Source: Adenophora triphylla var. japonica
Taxonomy: Eukaryota > Streptophyta > Magnoliopsida > Asterales > Campanulaceae
DNA: 64,000 bases
Reading direction: 5' to 3'
Assembly: GCA_022495995.1 (NCBI GenBank)
Contig: JAFEMH010004887.1
Coordinates: 123,612-187,611, forward strand
The notes beneath the pieces are model-generated. The model did not search any database. It saw only the letters and a program-made list of their open reading frames with translations, and had not been told where the DNA came from. The number at the start of each line of letters is the position of its first letter. Within the stretch, counting starts at the first letter, position 1. The position numbers were made by a program, and so were the translations under genes. Below are positions 33,067 to 44,697 of this stretch, in pieces.

Positions 33067-34036
33067 AAATCCAGTTACGCCATTCGGTAGTACGGAAATG
33101 GCTGCTAACATGGCAGTCCCAGCTCCTAGAACCTCATTTTTCTCAGACATATATGAAGAAGCCACAATGGCAAACAAAAATTAAGAGCACTGTCAGAAGT
33201 ACATAAAGGCAAAAGTTTACTTACCATAAGCTCATGTCAACACTGAACACTTCCAATACAGGAACAAATCTTTCCCATCTGGTACAATAAAGAAGAAATA
33301 CAAACACATCAACAAAAATATGTAAAGCAGCTAATTACATCTCAAACCACTGTTTCTTCGAGGATTCATCTCCTTCCCCAAAACTTTCCAAGGGGAAAAG
33401 GTGACATAACTATCTTCATTTCTCTTGTATTCGAGTACAACAACTCGTTTCAAGAAGTATCCGTTAACAAGTTCTACATAGAAAAAAAAAAGATGCCCAA
33501 GATTTGCATGCTTGAAAATCAAATGTAAAAGTGCATTATACACAAACTGTAGAACAATCTGTAAGAAACAGGTTCCCTTCATGAGAGGCTGCAGTGTTTA
33601 CGAATCAACAAAATAAGGGCAAAAACTCGTGATCAGGTACCAACTGAACTATCTCATGCTATTCCCCTAGAAGCTCCACTGATTCACCTAACATTGTAAA
33701 AGACATTGTTGTATCCGAATGCAAAAGGGCTCAAGTTTTTATCGAGTCACCAATCAAATCAGGACATATGTTGCTGGTATTTCCATCACAATAACTAGCA
33801 AATTACTTTTATGTACAAATGTCTGCTTATATATTGTTATTGTGGTTTTAGTATCTGTTGAACATTGTGCTTCTTTGTTTGATGCATATCCCGAGAAAAC
33901 AGAGTGTATGTTAACTGCTAACTTCCCCTTCTGTCTCCAATTTGTTTGTAATCAAGATATTTACGTCAAAATCTCGCATGCTCAACTTAACTATCAACAT
34001 ACTACTGTAGCGTACTGCTCGAGAATATTTATAAGT
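33067..34036. other. Non-coding rest of duplication copy 1
   Basis: A minus-strand ORF at 33582-33331 ends EDSYVTFSPWKVLGKEMNPR; the equivalent in copy 2 (about 37630-37560) has a different ending after an indel, so coding is doubtful. No other gene is seen. Confidence 0.4.
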
Positions 34037-35317
34037 AAATTTGAAAACAAATACTAGTAGATGAATGAGGGAGCAGGTTGTTGGGAATGGCATCCAATTA
34101 TGCTTATGTCTACAGGAGAAATTTGTAGGTTTGATTCTTTGCCTCCTTGCACCACAAAACTGGAGCACAATAACAACACCAGGAATGATCGATTTGGTAA
34201 TTTAACCAATCTTGACTGATACCGCACCAATTTCAAAATTAAATGTCTATTTTCTATTTTTATTTCAATCAAGAACAAAACTGGATATATAAACACCAAC
34301 AGACATTTATTTTAAAATGGATAAAATAATACTTCCTACGTCCCAAATGAATATCAAAAGAAGTTTTAATTTTACTCTTGATCAAGAGCAATTTTTTTTT
34401 TTTTTTTTTTTTTTTTGACATTCATTTAGGAACCGAGAGAGTAAGTAGGTTTGAAAGTAATTACTACCCAGTAACAGATTTTTGATCTAAGATAATTATC
34501 CGAGGTGCTACAAATAAAATATTTGCAATACCACGGGTGTGGCTGGTTGGTTTGGTAGGAGAGGATATAAAAGGTATTCTTTTACTGTTGGTGGTGCTGG
34601 TGCTGGGGGTGGGGGTTGATTAAGAGGCATGCCAGCAAATTGTTAGCCTTCCCCAAGTATTTAATACCTTAAATGCTTTCTGACTGATTAATAAAATATG
34701 ACACGGGGGTGTTGCTGCAAATGCTAATGTTTTTAATGTACTAATTATTGGGAGCAGAGTACAACAAACTGATGCAGTACTTGCTAATAATAAACAAAAA
34801 TTCTACGGCATGGAAAAAACAGCAACAGTTTATGCAGCAATTCGCTAATTGAATTTCTAGACATGGATTGAAATGTGTGGATGCGACAGTCTGGTCGGCC
34901 TAATTGTCCCCAAAAGATACCATGGGAGAAAACAGAGATCATATTTGGTACTATGATTAGCCAGCGGTTAGGGGGTCGAGATGTACAACTTTCATTTACT
35001 ACATTGTGTACCACACATGTGATCCAGTGGTCATTCGTAAATATGATGTCAACTCTGATAACTCGTAACTATTTGATCTGATACATACTGCGGTACACAA
35101 AAGTGAGGCAGGTGATCTCGTCTCGCAGCTAGGAACCTTAAACAGCTACTAATATGCTTCCTTAGTTTAAGAGAAACTAAGACAGACAGGATTCTTTAGC
35201 AGCTTCTCTCCCAATTGCGCACGTAGACAATCATAATCAATCTAAGCATCACTTTTGTTTATGTGCCGTGCCTTGCATTATATCAACAAAATGCAATGAA
35301 GCCTTATTTGTGTAGGG

Positions 35318-35478
35318 TAATACTAGGGGGCACATAATCTTCACAAAATTTTGCTCACAAAATCCTAGCTGTCAATTATTGATTGAATTTTTAAACTATT
35401 ACAACACCAATCAACGATTATTGACAACTAGGATTTTGCGAGCAAAATTTTGTGAACATTTTGTGATTCTAGCATTGC
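35318..35478. repeat. Foldback MITE-like repeat (copy 2)
   Basis: The left arm ACAAAATTTTGCTCACAAAAT pairs with ATTTTGCGAGCAAAATTTTG on the right; the edges are TAATACTAGGGGG and CTAGCATTGCTC. It is homologous to 31517-31690, and a cousin lies at 43544-43707. Confidence 0.65.
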
Positions 35479-35616
35479 TCATTTGTTTATGTGCCTCAAA
35501 AGTCCAAGGCCCATGTAAATTATCCATATCACTCACCCCATCAACAATCCAAAAAAAAACAGCCCAAAGACCTTTTGCTGCAAAACTCATGGCCCAGTCA
35601 TTGGTCAAATTCATTA

Positions 35617-35867
35617 CTCCCTCTGTCCCGAAATGATCTTCTTACTTTTTTTATTTTAGCACGAAGGTACTTTGAGCAATAATTTTATGTTGATTCAATT
35701 ATCCGAATGAACAATAAAAATTGTTATTCGTAGTATTTACAATGGTGTATCAATAACAAGTTTTAAATTTTCATAAGGATAATTAAATCAAGCTAAAATT
35801 ATTATTCAAAGTACCTTCTTCGTGTTAACAACAAAAAAATGGGAAGATCATTTCGGGACGGAGGGAG
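35617..35867. mobile_element. Stowaway MITE with empty site in copy 1
   Basis: CTCCCTCTGTCCCG and CGGGACGGAGGGAG with TA target duplication (35615-35616, 35868-35869). Copy 1 reads straight through the site near 31830 (CAAATTCAGTATTTTATG). It lies about 150 bp upstream of the TATA box of the second small-protein gene. Confidence 0.95.
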
Positions 35868-36024
35868 TATTTTATGTAGCAGACAAGTTTGAATGAGTAA
35901 ACTTTCACCAGAATCTTTCTTTGTCAAACAATATAGCTGGCATTGCCTCCCCACTGCCCTCCCTATCCCAAAACCTATCCTATGTTCCTTTTCTTCTTCT
36001 ACCATAAACAAAATAAGTCATGCC

Positions 36025-36033
36025 TATATAAAC
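36025..36033 (+). promoter_or_regulatory. TATA box of small-protein gene 2
   Basis: TATATAAAC in the same sequence context as at 32004, about 112-119 bp upstream of the ATG at 36144. A GTGTGTTTGTGTGTGTGG tract in the leader is absent from copy 1. Confidence 0.6.
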
Positions 36034-36143
36034 CCCTTTCCATGATGATGAGAGTCAATGCCTTACTGGTAAGCTCAATCACCAAGGATAGAAGAGTGTG
36101 TGTTTGTGTGTGTGGTTTAGATCTTCTACTTCAAGTTGACCAA

Positions 36144-36371
36144 ATGAGGAACGTGACCAGTGACACTCAAGTTAGTGCTGCAGGTGAGGTGTTTGATAAA
36201 AGTTTCAAGAGAAGAAGTCCTCAACCAAAACGAGGCCAAATTAAGAAGATGATAGCTGCCAAGGCTTTCCATTCACTCATCTCTGTCATTGCTCCGACCC
36301 CATCTCGCCAATCACCGATTCCCATAGGAAGACCGTTGCACTCCAGGTCCTCCCACTCATTGGGTGCCTAG
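36144..36371 (+). CDS. Small basic protein with PKRGQIKKMI motif (copy 2)
   Basis: A 75-residue ORF, MRNVTSDTQVSAAGEVFDKS, then RRSPQPKRGQIKKMIAAKAF and a Ser/His-rich tail of different sequence from copy 1 because of an indel near 36330. The core is identical to copy 1 over about 24 residues. The start matches copy 1. Both copies remain open despite dense indels in the flanking non-coding DNA, which supports function. Function is unknown; it would be a soluble, basic small protein. Confidence 0.65.
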   Translation: MRNVTSDTQVSAAGEVFDKSFKRRSPQPKRGQIKKMIAAKAFHSLISVIAPTPSRQSPIPIGRPLHSRSSHSLGA

Positions 36372-36586
36372 AGGACCTAAAGCTTCAGCCTAGAAGCACC
36401 AAGGGATTCTTTTACCCACAACTAGATTGTAATTAGCAATGTTTTTTCATACTCTTGTTAGTCCTTTTTCTTTGATTTTCTAGATTATTTCTTGTCATTG
36501 AATATCAGCTGAATGAGAATTTTCTACTCAAAACATTAGATAAGGTACAGGTTCTTTAATGGAAGGACAAGTAACAAAACACACTA

Positions 36587-36874
36587 CTCCATCCGTCTCA
36601 CTCCAGTGTGGACTTATTTCCTTTTTGGGATATCCCACTCCAGTGTGAACTGCCCAAAATGGCAAAGAATCTTTACTATTCCACCCACTCATTCTCTCTC
36701 CTACTTTACTTTTACACTCACAACATTCTCTCTCTTAACTATTCCTCCCACTCATTCTCTCTCATATTTAATTTTTCATACTCATAAACACCTCCTCCAC
36801 CTATTTCTCTCTCCTACTTTTCCTTAATTCCCATGCCCAAAAAATAGATCCACAGTGGAGTGGGACGGAGGGAG
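36587..36874. mobile_element. Stowaway MITE (second in copy 2)
   Basis: Left CTCCATCCGTCTCACTCC, right AGTGGAGTGGGACGGAGGGAG, TA on both sides (36585-36586, 36875-36876). 288 bp, a different subfamily from the one at 35617. Confidence 0.88.
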
Positions 36875-37017
36875 TATAACACATGAAGAACAAGAATCAT
36901 CATAAAGTGATATGTACTTTTTTTCCTAACCAAGGCACAGATCATGAGATTCTATCTCTTCTAAAATATCAATCCCAAATCTAAACTTATTTCGCCATCA
37001 ATCACAAAATTTTGGTT

Positions 37018-37440
37018 CATTGCCCCATAAGTTCTTTTTTTTTTTAAATCTATGCTCAATAAGTTTCTTTATGATGTTGTATTATGATGTTGTATTATGT
37101 TTCGAAAATACAACATCAATTAAGGCCATAATACTGCATTCCAGCGGCCGCCGGTGACCGGTGTCCGAAGCCCATGGACCGGCGACCAGATTCCGACCTC
37201 CGGCGACCGGATTCCGGCCAAAATTGACCGAAATCCAGCATGCGGCGATAGCAGACGGCGGCGGTGGAGCTGGGCTGTGGCAGAGGCAGTGGTGCGGATG
37301 CAGTATTATGATTTTAAACTACTGCATAACTAAATGTTGTATTATACATAATACAACATGAAAACTTATGGGTCATTTTAATACAATGAGGAACTTAGTG
37401 GAAAGTAATTTGTTCCAAAAGAAACTTATGGGGGCAAATT
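37018..37440. mobile_element. MITE with GC-rich core
   Basis: Ends TTGCCCCATAAGTTC (37019) and GAAACTTATGGGGGCAAATT (37421-37440) are inverted repeats. Inner TGTTGTATTATG/ATAATACAACAT repeats are also paired. The centre, 37143-37300, is unusually GC-rich (GCGGCCGCCGGTGACCGG) in an otherwise AT-rich element, which suggests captured sequence. The target duplication is unclear. Confidence 0.5.
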
Positions 37441-38099
37441 CCCCAAAATTTTCCTCACTGTCACCAAAAATGCACAAATCTTTTTCCATTTGGTACAATA
37501 AAGAAGTTCTACAAATGCATCAGCTAAAAAAACATAACACAGCTGCGAGATTACATCTCAAACGATAGTTTCTTCGAGGATGTATTCCATACTCAAATCT
37601 TTCCAAGGAGAAAAGGTGACATCACTATCTAAATTGCCCTATATTTGCACTAAAATTTAAATTGCCGATGTCAGATATATGAGAAAATCAAAGCGTAGAA
37701 CATATATGTACTTACTGAACTTATTCAAGCCTAGCTGGTCTAAAAAGTTAAGCCAAGTCGGCTTGCATTTTAAATCACCTGGGAACAGCTTCTATTTAAA
37801 TTGCCCCATGAACAATGCCGGAGATTTTGAGATTCCTTGTGCAATCAACGGCAGGAATGGGTCAAAATCTAGAGTTTCATATTGGACATTTCTATGGAGG
37901 AGATGACTGTACAGCCGGAGTAAGATGGCACATATGACGCGCCCCGAACCGTGGTCTTACTTGGCCACACGCCGGGACACGCTCTGAAGACGCCTTTTTA
38001 AAAAAAAAACTTTCGAAATATCCTTTCTAAAGTTATCACTTTCAAAAACCTGTTTAACGTAAAGGAACCTTTATAAACATTTCAACTAAGGGTCCGCTC

Positions 38100-38896
38100 C
38101 CGAGTTTGATTTTGCAGGGAAAGTGAAGGAAAAGGGAGGAAATGGGGGAGGATTTCCGTTGTGCTGGTGCTCCTGAGTTTTGGTTGGAGGGGAAGGGAAG
38201 GAGAAGGAGGGAAATGGTGAGGCTCATTTTCCTTCAAAGCAATCACCTCAAAAATGGGGGGAAACGGAAGGAGGAAAACAGATTAAAGAGATAATTTTTC
38301 ATAATTTCAATCTTACCCTTTCAGATGTTGGAGAGGTCGCCGGTGAGGGTGGACTGTTGTTGCCGGCGAACTGGTTTCGGATGTGAGGGAGCTTTAACGG
38401 TGTTGAGGGCGCCGGTTGATTGGGGCGAGGTTACAGGTTGATTGAGGCGAGAATTAGATTTGATTGAGGTTTGAGGGAGGATTGGGAGAAGGTTTTGAGA
38501 GAAATTGGTTGAAGAAGAAGAAGACCACGCCGGCAATGGGGATTTGCGGATAGAGAGAGAGAGGTTGTTTACGTATTGAGAGAGAAAGAGAGAGCTGTGT
38601 GTGAATGAACGTAAATGTGTATTTAAATGGTTCTGTAAAAAAAAAATTAAATGGTTCTGTAAAATAAAAAAAATCCTCGCTTATTCATGATAAGGGTAAA
38701 AACGTAACTTAAATTTAATTCCTCTCTATTCCTCCCAAAACTCGGGAGCACGGAGAGGGAAATTTGAGCGTTTTCTTTCCTTTCTCTCCTAACTCGGGAG
38801 CACACGGGAGAGATTTTAAATTTCATTTCCTTCCCTCCCCTCCCTTCCCTTCCCTTTCCCTCCTTTCCTCTCATTTAAAAACTCGGGAGCGCACCC
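38100..38896. mobile_element. Harbinger-like MITE (797 bp)
   Basis: Terminal repeats GGGTCCGCTCCCGAGTTT and, reversed, GGGTGCGCTCCCGAGTTT, with a 3-bp duplication TAA on both sides (38097-38099, 38897-38899). TIR length and a 3-bp A/T target fit PIF/Harbinger. Repeated CTCGGGAGC blocks occur inside the right end. Confidence 0.8.
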
Positions 38897-39051
38897 TAAA
38901 GGTAAAACCATCTACTTCTTCAAAAACCAACTCACATCACTTTCAAACCATTTACCACCCTTTACAAACCACACACAAACTTCTTTACAAACCAAGGAAC
39001 ATATTTAGGGTGGGTTTGACATTGCTTCTAATTATTTGAAAGTGATTCTTA

Positions 39052-39274
39052 GGGGCAGTTTGGCATTGTGTTGAAATGGGCTAATCGCGAGGCCACTTCC
39101 GATCTCGCCACTAAGGAGTGTTTGGAGGATCAATTTGCGATCACGTTCAAATCCGAAATTCCGTGAAATATTGCGTTCTCCGTGATCGCAAATTGATCCT
39201 CCAAACACTCCTTAGCGGCGAGATCGGAAGTGGCCGCGCGATTAGCCCATTTCAACGCAATGCCAAACTGCCCC
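39052..39274. mobile_element. Harbinger-like foldback MITE
   Basis: GGGGCAGTTTGGCATTG and its inverse CAATGCCAAACTGCCCC at the ends; the arms pair over about 90 bp each. TTA target duplication on both sides (39049-39051, 39275-39277). A 19-bp direct repeat (TTACAAACCAAGGAACATA) at 38986 and 39275 marks a further local duplication. Confidence 0.85.
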
Positions 39275-42200
39275 TTACAAACCAAGGAACATAGGTTTCC
39301 AAAATATAAAATATTTACATCTCTTTAAAAGTTGCAAAATAAGGACAACAAATCAAGTCTAGGAATACTACCCCAAGGTTATACATTTATGTAATGTAAC
39401 CTTACAAAATACCTTTTCCAAATACAATCCCAACTAGGCGCCCTCTCGGTGCTCAACGTGTCCTAGCCCCTGGCTCGACTCTATCTAAGAAAGTAATAAA
39501 ATGACGGGGTGAGAAAAATCTCAGCAAGTTATTATATATGCAGCAATATGATATGCAATCACATTAGGAAAGCATATAACATTAAATCATCATATATATA
39601 TATCACATTCTTATCAAAACAAAGAAAGATATATATACATATAACACATAAGTGCAATAATGTAACACTTAGAAGGATACTTAGCCAAGGTTTCATCCTC
39701 AAAAGGATATCACGATCCGAGCAGCATCAGCAGCTGAAGAAGCGGATCCGGAACCCAATCACAATAACAACAAACGGGAACTATGACACAAAGTCATACC
39801 CAAATGTGCAACTAGACTACACCCTAAAAAGGGGAGCTAGCCCACTACCCACACCATGGCCAATGGCTGGGCAAAAAAGGACCCAGTGTATGGATTATAA
39901 CGAACTCGGCTCGGGTGTCATTATAATCACATAATACTGGCCAACAATCAAGTACCAGCTGGACTTTCAAACAGAAGCACAGTACTAAATACTTTCTCAC
40001 AATAACCGATGATTCCAAAGTAAGGAACCATACCAATATAGCATATCAAAATGATAACAAGTATCCAACAAAAGTAGCACAAAGGCTAAACCATCCTTGA
40101 ATCAATTCAAATCAACTTAGGATTCCAAAGTAGGGAACCCTAATCAAGCACATCATAAAGTTGCCAAACAAATGCAAAAGGTGCAACACATAAGGTCTGC
40201 ACACTTATAATAATCATTCAAGGATGTATCATCAATCATATAAGAATATTAAGCAAGTTAGGTTCAATGGAATCAATGGTTCCACCCTACTTTAACCAAA
40301 CATTTAAACATCTTCCAATTATCACAATTGGTATGTAAAGACATCATGTTATTGTTCATATGTTGTACTTTGATCATAGTGTTCAATTGGTTGAAATATA
40401 GGTTATCTAATTGAGCCTACATTGCTTTGAAAACAATTCAACAAAATTGGCCAGGGCACGACTCGTGCCCCAGGGCACGACTAGTGACCCTTAAAACACC
40501 CAGTCTGATACAGTCATCCACCCTAAGGCACGACTCGTGCCATAGGGCACGACCTCAGCAGAATCTCAAAAACAGAGCTGAAACATAAGCAATCCAATTG
40601 AAACCTTTACAAAATCAATTTTTCCAACTTAACAACAATACCAAAAGTCCAACTTCAGTTTACCATAACCCAATATTACCTCAAACCCTTTCCAAATAAC
40701 CCAAAGCCATTCTTATACCATTTCAACACTCACCAAAACCATTTTCAATTTAACCAAAACCATTTTTACTAATTCCAAACTCAAGAAAATTTATCAAAAT
40801 CCCATGCAACCATTTTTCAATAACAACAACATCCTCAACCACTAAATGAGCATATAATTCAAGAAAAATATAATAACTTACTTGAAATTAATATGAAAAC
40901 TTGAAAACTTTAATCGGATGGAAATGCTCCCCTTCTTCTCCCGAACACAACGAAACGATTGGATCGTCAAAGGGATTTTTCTAGAATACTTTGAGGATTT
41001 TTAAAATGAAAACAAGGGTTGGGAATTTTGGGACCAAGGAGATGAAGAAGAACTTGCTGAGGAAGATTTTGTTTAATTCAAATGAGGCTTCCTCATTAAA
41101 CAAAGAGATAAACATAGAAATGATACACCTAGGCTCCTTCAACAAGTAAAGGTTTTAAACTTAAATAACTTAAGTTACCAATTCTACTCTTTAGCACCTT
41201 ATGGATTATAATAAGTTATAATAATTTTCAACAATTACCAATTTAACTACACACTCCTAATATTTCCAATAAGGCATTAAATAATTATATTTAATTTATT
41301 AATATATTTAAAATATCATATAAGTTATTTAAAATGCTAACTAGCACATAATTGCTACCAACTAAATACAAAACATATAATAATATGAAATGCACACCAA
41401 ATTATTAGCTCAAGCATAACTCAAAATAGAACCTAGGATTAGGGTCGTGACAACCTAGGTATCCCCATCCACCATATCCCTCTCTAAATGAAGTCTTTTC
41501 TATCGAATAATAAAAGACCTATCTACCCTTGATACTGGGTGGATGAAGAGGCTGCAGCATTTATGAATTAACCAATGAAGGGAAAAGACTCGTGATCAGG
41601 AATCAACTGAACTATCCCATGCTATCCCACCTATAAATTCCACTAATTCACCTAAAATTCTGCTCAGTTGTGAAAGAAATTGTTGTATCTGTACGCAGAA
41701 GAGCTCATGTTTTCATTGAGTCACCAATCAGAACCAGGAGATAGGTTACTGTCGTTTTAGAATCTGTTGAAGATTGTGGTGCCTTTGTTTGATGCGTACC
41801 CTGAGCCAACAGAGTGCACGTTAACTGCTACTTCCCTTTCTGTCTCCAATTTGTTCATAATCAAGACACCATAAGAATAAAATGCCTCAACTTCTCACTT
41901 TCAGGGTTCTTCAAAAGTCAACATGTCATGCTACAACTATTACTAAAGATTTACAACATAATTTTGGTGCCATTTATGGCTCCCATTGTTGATTTCTATG
42001 TCAACACTGGGAAATTCATAGCTCGCATGCTCAGCTTATCTATCAAAATACTAGCATACTGCTCGAGAATATTTACAAGTAAAGATGATTAACGAAAGGA
42101 CTCGACGTCACCTGGTACCGATCAGGCATCACTATCTCGACTTGACCATGCTTCGAACAGCGAGAAGAGGACAAGTGGCCCAATAACAACATCTAATGCA

Positions 42201-42328
42201 TAAAACACATTCCCAGTTATATTATTCAGAACAGGTAAAGAGACTTGTTTTGAGTAATACAAAAATGTCATTGGGGGGGGTTTGTTGTTGGGTGGGGCGG
42301 TTACAAAAAAAAAAAAAAAAAAAAAATT

Positions 42329-42368
42329 GGGTGGGTGGGGGTGTGGGTGGGTGGGTGGGGTGGGGTGG
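42329..42368 (+). other. G-quadruplex-prone tract
   Basis: Repeated GGGTGGGTGGGGGTGTGGG and GGGTGGGTGGGTGGGG, with one-base loops. A shorter G run precedes it at 42274. A poly-A tract separates them. It lies in a repeat whose right part has repeated AAAACATTTTACG and ends near AAACAAACGGAGCC (42568-42580), typical of an unassigned MITE. Confidence 0.7.
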
Positions 42369-42580
42369 TTACAAAAAATGATTAAAAAAAATTTTTTTTA
42401 ATAAAATATTTTACGCCCTTCCGAAAAATATTTTTCTTACCAAACACCCGAAAACATTTTATAACCTTCCTCCGTAAAACATTTTACGCTATACCTCCTC
42501 CGTAAAATATTTTACAGGAAAACATTTTACGAAAAACGTTTTTCGAAAAATGTTTTACGTCGAAACAAACGGAGCCTAAC

Positions 42581-42914
42581 AGAAAATCGTCAATCAGATT
42601 GAATAAGAGAATCCAAGCACGACATATTCAACTGAATGGTCTAATTATTCTCGCGGATCAAAGGAGAAGTAGTAGCAGATCAAAACTCGACTAGAGAGAT
42701 AGAATACGTACCCGTGATCGTCTCGCCGGACGGCCGGAGCTGTAAAAGAGAGCTTCATGAGTGGGGCTTCATGAGTGGGGGTATATGCTGACTGAAGGTT
42801 CCTGACCTTCGGAGTTTTAAGGCCTAATGGGCCTATTGATTTCCATTGAAACTAGCCTCAAATCTTATACAGTAATTAGAAATGGACCCGTAGCTATAAA
42901 GCCCAACAAGTAAC
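42581..42914. other. Unassigned, possible leader of a minus-strand gene
   Basis: A GC-rich patch (CGTCTCGCCGGACGGCCGG, about 42719) is followed, reading leftwards, by a donor-like GTACGTATTC. A tandem GCTTCATGAGTGGGG pair lies at about 42751-42780. I cannot name a gene here. Confidence 0.25.
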
Positions 42915-43511
42915 CAGGGGCGGATCCAGGATTTCCAAACCAGGTGGGCTTGATCATACGGGGGTTCGGGGACAGCGCCCCCGAAATTTTTTTTTGCCTA
43001 TTTTTTTCACGTGCAATACAACTTTAATGCGACTAAAATAATCTAAGCAGCAGGCTAACTACATATCTTTTTGTACCGAACCCCATTATCAAAAAATGAG
43101 ATAAAATGAGATAAATTCACAAGGTGTTTTCTAAGTAGAAAATCAATTCAGAGACTCACATCAAGCAACTAATTGCACACCAAAATTATTTGCATAAAAA
43201 AAAATTAAAAATCAGAAGCTCCTTTCAATCGTAAAGTAGATTGTGACTGTTTCCAAGAAACCCAAAAATTCCAATTCTTCTTTTTCTTTTGCACAAAGTT
43301 TTGATTTTTTTGACTAAATCAACACAACCCATGGGGGGAACAACTGTAGGCATTTTGCTGGCCAAAGATGAAATGTACCCTCGTTGAACCATATATTTGG
43401 TGTTTTAGCTTTGTAGGTGTGTGGGTATAATAAAAAAAAAAAAAATTTTTTTTTCCTAAAAATCTGGGGTGGGCTTAAGCCCTACCCACCCCTCACTAAG
43501 ATTCGCCCCTG
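42915..43511. mobile_element. hAT-type MITE
   Basis: CAGGGGCGGATCCAGG at the left, TTCGCCCCTG at the right, with a perfect 8-bp duplication CAAGTAAC (42907-42914, 43512-43519). 597 bp. CAGGGGCGG ends with an 8-bp target fit the hAT superfamily. Confidence 0.93.
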
Positions 43512-43519
43512 CAAGTAAC

Positions 43520-44465
43520 AACTCACAAACTTTATTTATGGAATAATACTAGGAGCACAAAATAGTCACAAAAAATTACTCACAAAATTCTAGATGTAAT
43601 AATTTTATTGGTATTTTTATAGAATTTAGCGGGTTTGCTATCAATGCAACCAATAAAATATCGTCAACTCATTATTTGACTTTCTTTTGTGCACCTAACA
43701 TTGCTCTTTTTATTTGGATGAATCATGAATATGTAGTTTTTTTAAGGTCTATCTATATTTTGAAGCACTACTCTTTATTTTCGCTTTTAATTATTCATAT
43801 TTAATTTTTTTCATATTTCAAATATGTTTTTATTAAGCTCAAACCCACTAATGACATCCAAAACTATTGAGAAAAACTAACGAAATCTAACAAGAATTAA
43901 CTTCAACACACAAATAGTGATCAATTCTAAATTAGCAGGAATAGAGGCTCAAACTGAGGGTAAATCGAGGCTAATCAAGTTTAAATCTTCAATTATTGAT
44001 TTAATCTTAACAACTTACAAGATAGAGCACCCGAATTGAGCTCCTGAAATTTCACTGTTAGCCATTTATGAAAAGCTTGAATCAAATCTCAACTTGTATG
44101 TTAAATGTCGAATTTCATCAACAATTGAATATATAAGCTTGATTAGTTTCGATTTCTCTTGATTTCAACCTCTATTTTTCCTGAATTTTAGAATCATTCG
44201 TTATTTGAGGGGGTTGAATTTAACTCTAATTAAATAATAAAAATTTGAATTGAATTTTAACTTCCGGAGTGGAGATTGCAATTTAGAAAGAAAAAATGTT
44301 AAATTTTTCATCAATTTTCATTAAAAATATCGTTACAACTTGTTACTGAATTGCCACAAGATGTAAATGTTGAGGATTAAATTACAATAAAAATTGTTAG
44401 GTAGTAGCGAATTGCAATTCAGTGTAAAGGTTAAGTAGGCAAATTGCAATTTGAGAGAAACCCGT
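43520..44465. other. AT-rich spacer with a foldback repeat
   Basis: 43544-43707 is a foldback repeat (ATACTAGGAGCACAAAA ... TTTTGTGCACCTAACATTG) related to the one at 35318. The remainder has no gene; it is the distal upstream region of the HSP90 promoter. Confidence 0.5.
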
Positions 44466-44626
44466 AGATGGGTCTAGAAGCGCGAAATGATTGAATTTCC
44501 GTTCTCTCCATACTCTTCTGGAACTTCCCACACACACTCGCGCACTCTCTCTCTCTCTCTCCTCTCTCTCTCCCTCTCCCCCCCCCCTCTCTCTCCTATA
44601 AAGACCTTACCTCTTCCCCGTCGTAC
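44466..44626 (+). promoter_or_regulatory. HSP90 promoter, cut off by the MULE
   Basis: Clustered heat-shock-element modules: TCTAGAAGCGCGAAATG (about 44473), GAATTTCCGTTC (44493) and TTCTGGAACTTCC (44516-44528). A CT microsatellite (about 44543-44590) and TATAAAG at 44597-44603 follow. The MULE inserts 24 bp after the TATA box, that is at or near the expected transcription start. The matching 5' UTR and HSP90 exons resume at 63307. Linking both halves rests on the target duplication and on HSP90 identity downstream. Confidence 0.75.
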
Positions 44627-44697
44627 GGATATATTTATATACAGGGATCTTAAATACAGGGATCTAATTTATTCCATCGTCGCCGCTCGTCTCGTGT

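Larger units (their letters stand above)
29340..34036. repeat. Segmental duplication, copy 1
   Basis: Copy 1 shares with copy 2 (34037-42085) in the same order: TAGATGAATGAGG...GGGAATGGCATCCA (29360/34060), the GGTGTGGCTGGTTGG-type block (30900/34540), the foldback repeat (31517/35318), the small-protein gene (32096/36144), a stretch around 33270-33410/37480-37630, and 33590-34030 with 41550-42075. Copies differ by several insertions. Confidence 0.85.
37935..41452. mobile_element. Diverged long LTR, probably solo, with nested MITEs
   Basis: TGACGCGCCCCGAACC at the start and GGGTCGTGACA at the end, parallel to the TGTGAGGACCCCG...GGTCGTTACA family. Internal landmarks are shared: GAGAAAAATCTCAGCAAG, GCACGACTCGTGCC palindromes at about 40452-40555, and the AT-rich 3' part. 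Flanks ACATA and ACCTA match at 4 of 5 bases. Two MITEs are nested in it. Confidence 0.65.
34037..42085. repeat. Segmental duplication, copy 2
   Basis: Tandem to copy 1 and in the same orientation. It is expanded by a long LTR (37935-41452) and MITEs. Without these it is close to copy 1 in length (about 4-4.7 kb). The end matches copy 1 at TACTGCTCGAGAATATTTA (42057 / 34013). Confidence 0.85.

Noticed and set aside
33331..33582. Minus-strand ORF ending EDSYVTFSPWKVLGKEMNPR as a gene's last exon
   Set aside because: The copy-2 equivalent near 37560-37630 changes frame at once, and no upstream exons were found.
44543..44590. CT-rich tract as an independent element
   Set aside because: CT microsatellites are common in plant promoters and leaders; it lies between the HSEs and the TATA box.
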